Assembly: GCF_024586915.1 (NCBI RefSeq)
Contig: NZ_JANBVS010000031.1
Location: forward strand, 1-49,374
DNA length: 49,374 bases
Direction: 5' to 3'
Origin: Bradyrhizobium sp. SRS-191
GTDB taxonomy: Bacteria; Pseudomonadota; Alphaproteobacteria; Rhizobiales; Xanthobacteraceae
Shown one piece after another: positions 44,551 to 49,374 of this stretch. Within the stretch, counting starts at the first letter, position 1, and each line of letters begins with the position of its first letter. Below the pieces are notes generated by a model. It was not told the origin of the DNA and made no database searches. It saw only the letters and a program-made list of their open reading frames with translations. The position numbers and the translations under genes are program-made.

Positions 44551-44925
44551 TTACCGGCCGTAGCGCACCGAGGCATAGCGGCCGATGACGGCACCGCGCG
44601 CCTGCCCCGGCGCACCGGCGACGCCATGGGGCGTGCTGCCGCAGTCCTGGCGCAGCGGCGCAGGCGCCGGTTTGGTCGCGGCGTTCGCCGACGGCTGGGC
44701 TTCGACGAGCTTGGTCACCAGCGAACGTAGCCGCTGGTTCTCGATCTCCAGCTCCTTCAGATGACGCAGAGCAGGACTCGTAAGGCCGCCATAGCGCTGC
44801 CGCCAGCGATAGAAGGTGCGCAGCGACACGCCGGCGGTGCTGCAAATTTCGGCAATCGGAACGCCCGACTCCGCCTCGCACAGCAGAACCAGGATCTCGT
44901 GCTCGGTGTGCAGGGAACGTCGCAT
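44551..44925 (-). CDS. transposase-like HTH protein (IS3 OrfA type)
   Basis: A 124-residue protein. The first 75 residues match the HTH and leucine-zipper start of IS3-family OrfA: VPIAEICSTAGVSLRTFYRWRQRYGG, then LKELEIENQRLRSLV. The last 50 residues are proline and alanine-rich and do not look like a transposase. There is no OrfB and I see no terminal inverted repeats, so it is either a decayed remnant or a domesticated DNA-binding protein. An in-frame GTG at 44931 is another start. Confidence 0.75.
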   Translation of the reverse strand: MRRSLHTEHEILVLLCEAESGVPIAEICSTAGVSLRTFYRWRQRYGGLTSPALRHLKELEIENQRLRSLVTKLVEAQPSANAATKPAPAPLRQDCGSTPHGVAGAPGQARGAVIGRYASVRYGR

Positions 44926-45232
44926 GATCACAGACCCCTACGCGGCCAACACAACTATTCTCGCATGAATTCCATAAGCTTGGTAGTGGCGCAGCGCATG
45001 GCCCTCGCGACCGCGCGCAGCATCTGCGCGCCGCGGCGCCGGTCAAGCGCGACGGCGTGAGATCGTCGGGACCGGCCGGGGCGTCGTCACCGATTGGCAA
45101 AATTGACATCAGCGGCGGACGTCGCGCCGATCTGCCGGGACCCTGAGCAAGGCTGACCAGTTTTTGGCATTGCGGGCCGTCACATCCTGCCTTGTTATCA
45201 GCACCGAGAACCGAGCCTGACGGAGCCAGCCC

Positions 45233-46171
45233 ATGTCCAAACGCCACGAGATTCCCGCGACACATGAGAGCATGGTGTGGGGCTATCTCGACAGCACGAC
45301 ACCGCCGGTGCTCGAGGTCGCCTCGGGTGACACGGTGACGCTGCATTCGTTCCCGGCCGGCGGCAAGGAGACCCTGCCGGCGGACCGGAGCATCGTTCCC
45401 CCCGCCTATCTCACCGCGCTTGACACCATGATCCAGGGGCCGGGCCCGCACTTCATCACCGGGCCTGTTTATGTGAAGGGTGCGCAGCCCGGCGATACGC
45501 TCCAGGTCGACATCCTCAACGTCAAGGTCAGCCAGGACTGGGGCTTCGTCTCGATCCTGCCGCTGCTCGGCACCCTCCCCGACGAGTTCACCGACTACGA
45601 GACGATCCACCCCAAGGTCGACCACGACCGCCAGGTCTGCATCATGCCCTGGGGCACCGAGATCGCGCTCGATCCGTTCTTCGGCATCATCGCGACCGCG
45701 CCGCCGCCGGCGTGGGGGCGGTGCGGCTCGCCGGTGCCGCGCAGCTTCGGCGGTAACATGGACAACAAGGAGCTGCGGCCGGGCACGACGCTGTATCTGC
45801 CCGTCTTCAACGAGGGCGCGCTCTTCTTCGCCGGCGACGGCCACGGCGTGCAGGGCGACGGCGAGGTCTGCATCACCGCGCTGGAGACCGGCGTCACCGG
45901 CACCTTCCGTCTCACCGTGCGCAAGGACATGGATATCACTTGGCCGTTCGCCGAGAACGCCACGCACCTGATGTCGATCGGGCTCGACGAGGATCTCGAC
46001 GATGCCGCCAAGCAGGCGACGCGCGAGATGGTCAAGCATGTCTGCGCCCGCACCAATCTGTCGCGCAATCAGGCCTACATGCTGTGCTCGCTGGCCGGCA
46101 ATCTGCGCGTCACCCAGATGGTGGATGGCAACAAGGGCATCCACATGTTGTTGCCGAAGGCGTATCTGTAA
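45233..46171 (+). CDS. acetamidase/formamidase
   Basis: Hydrolyses formamide or short amides to ammonia and the acid. The 312-residue protein belongs to the FmdA/AmdA family, with GPHFITGPVYVKGAQPGDTL, shown by GPVYVKGAQPGD, ICIMPWG-like and NLRVTQMVDGNKGIH regions. It is short compared with the ~410-residue fungal-type formamidase and matches the bacterial short group. The upstream 300 bases (44932-45232) show no gene and no clear promoter. It converges on ccoG with an eight-base gap. Confidence 0.88.
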   Translation: MSKRHEIPATHESMVWGYLDSTTPPVLEVASGDTVTLHSFPAGGKETLPADRSIVPPAYLTALDTMIQGPGPHFITGPVYVKGAQPGDTLQVDILNVKVSQDWGFVSILPLLGTLPDEFTDYETIHPKVDHDRQVCIMPWGTEIALDPFFGIIATAPPPAWGRCGSPVPRSFGGNMDNKELRPGTTLYLPVFNEGALFFAGDGHGVQGDGEVCITALETGVTGTFRLTVRKDMDITWPFAENATHLMSIGLDEDLDDAAKQATREMVKHVCARTNLSRNQAYMLCSLAGNLRVTQMVDGNKGIHMLLPKAYL

Positions 46172-46179
46172 GTCCTCCT

Positions 46180-47673
46180 CTAGCGGTTGACGAAGCGGTC
46201 CTGCGCGGTCAGCACGACCTGCCCGGCGGCGTCGACCGCCTGGAACGTGACGTCGGCCTCCACAGGCTCGGGCATGGTCAGCGTGACGCGCAACGTCTCC
46301 GAACCATCCGGCTCGACCTCGATCGCATCCGCCTTGGCATAACCGACGATCGCGAGCGCCGCGTCGACGCCGCGGATGCCGAGCTTGAAGGTCTGCGAAG
46401 CGGAGGACTTGTTGAGCAGCTTGACGGTGTAGGCGTTGCGCACTGATCCATCCGACAGCCGCACCGACATCGGATCGCGGTCGTGCTGCACCGACAACAC
46501 GGCGGTGGTCTTGGTGACGAACGACACCGCGATCACGCCGGCCAGCGCCACGCAGGCGAGCGCGAGACCGACCGTCTTCGGGCGCACCAGCCGCGACACC
46601 CGCAGCTCGCCAGCGCGGCCACGCTCGATGTTGCGCCAGCTCTCGTAGTCGATCAGCCCGCGCGGACGGTCGAGCTTGGCCATCACGCCGTCGCAGGCGT
46701 CGACGCAGAGGCCGCAATTGATGCAGGCGAAGCTCGGCCCCTGGCGGATGTCGATGCCGATCGGGCAGACCGCGACGCAGGCGCCGCAATCGACGCAGTC
46801 GCCGGCCGGCTCGCCCTTCGCCCGCGCCTCGACCGCTTTCTTCACCGACATCCGGGTCTCGCCGCGATAGTCGCGGTAGTTCACGGTGAAGGCCTCCGGA
46901 TCCCAGATCGCGCCCTGAAGACGCGGCCACGGACACATGAAGGTGCAGACCTGCTCGCGCGCGAAGCCGGCGAGGCCGTAGGTGGTGCCGGCAAACACCA
47001 GAGTCCACGTCAATGCGGTCGCCGACATCTCGCCATGGGCGAGATCGCGCAGCAGCTCCGGCGCGTCGGTGAAGTAGAAGATCAGGGTGCCGCCTGTGAG
47101 AAGCGCGATCATCATCCACAGCACGTGCTTGGTGGCGATCTGCGCCGCGCGCTTTGCGGTCAGCGGCGCACCGATGTTCTTCAGCCGTTGCCGGCGGTCG
47201 CCCTCGACGAGACGCTCGACCAGCAGGAACAGGTCCGTCCACACCGTCTGCGGACAGGCGAAGCCGCACCACAGCCGGCCGGCCAGCGCATTGACCAGAA
47301 CGAGGATGAAGGTCGCCAGCAGCATCGCCGCGGTGATGAGATAGAGGTCCTGCGGCCAGATCTCGGCCGGCCCGAGATAGAGCCTGCCATGGGCGAAATC
47401 GAGCAGCACCGCCTGGTCCGGCGCGTTCGGGCCGCGGTTCCAGCGGATGAAGGGCGTGACGTAGTAGACGCCGAGGGTCAGGACGAGGATCAGCCATTTG
47501 AGGCGGCGGATCGGCCCCTTGACGCCTTGTGGAACCACAGGACCGCCGGCTTGGCGAGGCGACCGCGCGTGTCCGCGCTGCTGCGGCTTGGCTTGGACCG
47601 GGGCTTGACCTTGCCCCTGCCCCGGCGCCATGCGGCGCGTCCTGGCGTGATCGATCTCGATGGTGATGGCCAC
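46180..47673 (-). CDS. ccoG: cytochrome oxidase accessory protein CcoG (FixG/RdxA type)
   Basis: A 497-residue membrane ferredoxin-like protein that reduces copper for cbb3 oxidase assembly. It has about five helices, a periplasm-side CGFACPQTVW and CTFMCPW, two [4Fe-4S] sites CVDCGACVAVCP and CINCGLCVDACD, a last helix (VGLALACVALAGVIAVSFV) and an Ig-like C-terminal domain. The GTG at 47673 gives the family length; a frame extension to 47838 is unlikely. It is an orphan: no ccoNOQP or ccoHIS is nearby, and no FNR/FixK box was found upstream. Confidence 0.92.
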   Translation of the reverse strand: MAITIEIDHARTRRMAPGQGQGQAPVQAKPQQRGHARSPRQAGGPVVPQGVKGPIRRLKWLILVLTLGVYYVTPFIRWNRGPNAPDQAVLLDFAHGRLYLGPAEIWPQDLYLITAAMLLATFILVLVNALAGRLWCGFACPQTVWTDLFLLVERLVEGDRRQRLKNIGAPLTAKRAAQIATKHVLWMMIALLTGGTLIFYFTDAPELLRDLAHGEMSATALTWTLVFAGTTYGLAGFAREQVCTFMCPWPRLQGAIWDPEAFTVNYRDYRGETRMSVKKAVEARAKGEPAGDCVDCGACVAVCPIGIDIRQGPSFACINCGLCVDACDGVMAKLDRPRGLIDYESWRNIERGRAGELRVSRLVRPKTVGLALACVALAGVIAVSFVTKTTAVLSVQHDRDPMSVRLSDGSVRNAYTVKLLNKSSASQTFKLGIRGVDAALAIVGYAKADAIEVEPDGSETLRVTLTMPEPVEADVTFQAVDAAGQVVLTAQDRFVNR

Positions 47674-47955
47674 GGCTGCCCTCGTTCGCTTGCCTGTTGC
47701 GGGCGACGATAGGTGGCGGTGGGAGAGCGCTCTTTGTCGGCCCACAAACTTGCGAACGGCTGGCAGCGTCTGTTTGCGCGGGAACAACGATGGCGGGTGC
47801 AGGACGGGTGATGAGAGGCGCGGCGCCGCGAGCGCCACGGCGGCAGGCGCAGCATCCGGCGGGATGGCTGCGGCTGCCGCCCTTTGTAGAGATCGCGTAT
47901 TGCAGAGCGTCAGCGGTTGACGACCTGAATTCTACGCTCAAGTCTCTCCAAATCG

Positions 47956-48040
47956 TCATGGCCGGGCTTGTCCCGGCCATCTACGTCGTTCGGCATGCTG
48001 AGCACGACGTGGATGCCCGGGACGAGCCCGGGCATGACGG
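47956..48040. repeat. dispersed double hairpin, second copy
   Basis: Near-identical to 24178-24258, with the same ATGGCCGGGCTTGT left palindrome and GCCCGGGCATGAC right end and a different middle. The stretch 47674-48306 has no gene; it holds this and the next repeat. Confidence 0.85.
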
Positions 48041-48180
48041 AGGTACTAATTTGCAGGGGTGCTGGTGTTGGTAGCCTCTTGTTCTCATAGGCGAGCGCCT
48101 CACGCGCGGCGAGACCCCGGATTGCACCGCCAGATGTGATCCGGGTGAGGAGGACTCATCGCTCGGTTGGTGCGTGGAGC

Positions 48181-48228
48181 TGCCCCTCACCCCAACCCTC
48201 TCCCCGTGAAGAACGGGGAGAGGGAGCA
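48181..48228. repeat. dispersed palindrome identical to 13281
   Basis: 47 bases identical to 13281-13327, centred on CTCTCCCCGTGAAGAACGGG. Here it is single, without the inverted partner seen at 13491-13540. Confidence 0.88.
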
Positions 48229-48306
48229 CACTGCCGTCGTGGCAATGACCTCCCTCCCGACCGGCGGTGTCCATTTGTCAGCGACGATGTGCGACGGATA
48301 TCCCGC

Positions 48307-49101
48307 TCACACGATCTTAATCGACATGTCCGGCAGGCCCTCCAGCTTGCACAGTAGCACGTCGCCCTTGACCACCGGGCCGACATTCTCCGGCGTGCCG
48401 GAATAGATGATGTCGCCGGCCTTGAGCTCGAACGCCTCGGAGAGTTTCGCGATCTGCTCGGCGACGCTCCAGATCATCTTGGTGAGATCGGAGTTCTGCC
48501 GGACCGTGCCGTTGACCGCGAGCGAGATCGCGCCCTTGGTGAAGTGGCCGACCTTCGCCACCGGATGGATCGGGCCGATGAGGGCGGCATGATCAAAGCT
48601 CTTGCCGATCTCCCAGGGCTTCTTCTCGGCGGCCATGCCGTTCTGCAGGTCGCGCCGGGTCATGTCGAGGCCGAGGGCGTAGCCATAGACGTGATCGAGT
48701 GCGGACTCGACGGGAATGTTGGTGCCGCCGGATTTCAGCGCGGCGACCAGTTCGACCTCGTGGTGATAGTTCTTGGTCAGCGACGGATATGGATGATCGG
48801 CGACCTCGCCGACCGCGACGTTCTGGATCGCATCGGTCGGCTTCTGAAAGAAGAACGGCGGCTCGCGGTTCGGATCGGAGCCGCGCTCGATCGCATGCGC
48901 CGCGTAGTTGCGGCCGATGCAGTAGATGCGGCGGACCGGGAACACGCCCCCGTCACCCGCGATCGGGATGGTCGTGGCCGGCACGGCGAAGATCGGCTTC
49001 GGCCCGGCCTGCGCGGCGGCAGGTTGCGTGTCCGTCATGATCACGGCCGCCGCGGCGGCGCTGCCGGCGACGAGAAGTTCGCGGCGTGAAGTGTCTGCCA
49101 T
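48307..49101 (-). CDS. fumarylacetoacetate hydrolase family protein with Tat-like leader
   Basis: A 264-residue protein with the FAH fold: IYCIGRNYAAHAIE, FFFQKPTDAI, the metal-binding histidine-glutamate pair in YHHEVELVAAL, and IYSGTPENVGPV. Family members hydrolyse or decarboxylate diketo acids in the cytoplasm. This one starts with TSRRELLVAGSAAAAAVIM, a twin-arginine signal followed by a small-residue hydrophobic core ending near AAAQA, which predicts export. GGAGGAAC fixes the start. The substrate is unknown. No partner genes are visible. Confidence 0.85.
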   Translation of the reverse strand: MADTSRRELLVAGSAAAAAVIMTDTQPAAAQAGPKPIFAVPATTIPIAGDGGVFPVRRIYCIGRNYAAHAIERGSDPNREPPFFFQKPTDAIQNVAVGEVADHPYPSLTKNYHHEVELVAALKSGGTNIPVESALDHVYGYALGLDMTRRDLQNGMAAEKKPWEIGKSFDHAALIGPIHPVAKVGHFTKGAISLAVNGTVRQNSDLTKMIWSVAEQIAKLSEAFELKAGDIIYSGTPENVGPVVKGDVLLCKLEGLPDMSIKIV

Positions 49102-49271
49102 GGGTTCCTCCTGGAGCAGCCGTTACGACCGGCTGAGTTGTTGCTTCTGACGCGCCGTCGCGGCGCCGTCCAACTGATAAGCATATCCATTATGCCAGCG
49201 CCACCATCCGCGCACGCGCCGTCGCTCTCGCGGCGCAACACGCGCCCGAAGCGATGATCGAGACCCCCGCT

Positions 49272-49374
49272 CGACAATGCGAGGGCGCAAGGAGGACCGG
49301 ACCTCGACTGAGGCCCGTGGCCCGCCTGCTCAAAAAAATGCAGGCGGCAGGTACCACAGGTTCAGCCGGACAGA
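49272..49374 (-). repeat. partial inverted copy of the long dispersed repeat
   Basis: Reading the minus strand, this matches the last hundred bases of 17880-18250, including the GCCTGC / GCAGGC hairpin with a T-rich loop and AACCTGTGGTACCTGCCGCC. It is cut by the window end. Bases 49102-49271 show no gene. Confidence 0.7.

Noticed and set aside
47905..47930. TTGACGACCTGAA as a FixK box upstream of ccoG
   Set aside because: The right half is TGAA, not TCAA, so the palindrome fails.
42119..47980. Minus-strand open frame of 1953 codons
   Set aside because: It runs antisense to iorA/iorB and formamidase and in another frame of ccoG. The composition is Arg/His/Asp-rich with no domain pattern, as expected for a GC-rich shadow frame.

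Overview
The window looks like chromosomal DNA of a Bradyrhizobium-type alphaproteobacterium (high G+C). The grounds are a fixR-nifA gene pair, an oxygen-sensitive type NifA, sigma-54/NifA promoters, a XoxF methanol oxidation cluster with the FlhSR/glutathione formaldehyde branch, and many intergenic palindromes of the kind that litter Bradyrhizobiaceae genomes. It may be a photosynthetic Bradyrhizobium, but that is inference.

Bases 1-12000 are the edge of a nitrogen fixation island. A pseudo-receiver gene and sufE (+) converge on fdxN-sufB-sufC-sufD-sufS (-). Both operons have a sigma-54 promoter with NifA upstream sites, so this is a complete SUF iron-sulfur assembly set under nitrogenase control. 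nifA lies next to it and fixR upstream of nifA. Divergent from fixR is a gene of the YqeB/EF2563 family (molybdenum hydroxylase accessory), followed by a Bfd-type [2Fe-2S] protein. Each of these also has a good sigma-54 promoter.

Bases 12000-14500 hold stress-type small genes (a YghA-like dehydrogenase, two small hydrophilic proteins, a DUF2934 protein) and a small exported protein.

Bases 14500-41400 form a long methylotrophy/quinoprotein region: the FlhS/FlhR two-component pair, S-formylglutathione hydrolase, a PQQ-associated ABC exporter with periplasmic partners (similar in layout to the lanthanide uptake lut cluster), a CXXCW rhodanese, a periplasmic binding protein, a metallo-hydrolase, a SoxYZ-like carrier, a second ABC transporter, a tiny orphan pqqA, a second PQQ alcohol dehydrogenase with its cytochrome c and binding protein, an AraC regulator, then xoxF, xoxG, glutathione-dependent formaldehyde dehydrogenase and Gfa. 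Together they would oxidise methanol and other alcohols in the periplasm with PQQ and a lanthanide, pass electrons to cytochrome c, and take formaldehyde to formate through glutathione.

Bases 41400-49374 carry a Tat-exported molybdenum hydroxylase pair (iorAB type), a lone transposase-like HTH protein, formamidase, an orphan ccoG/fixG, and a fumarylacetoacetate hydrolase family protein with a Tat-like leader. Several families of dispersed palindromic repeats fill the gaps between genes.
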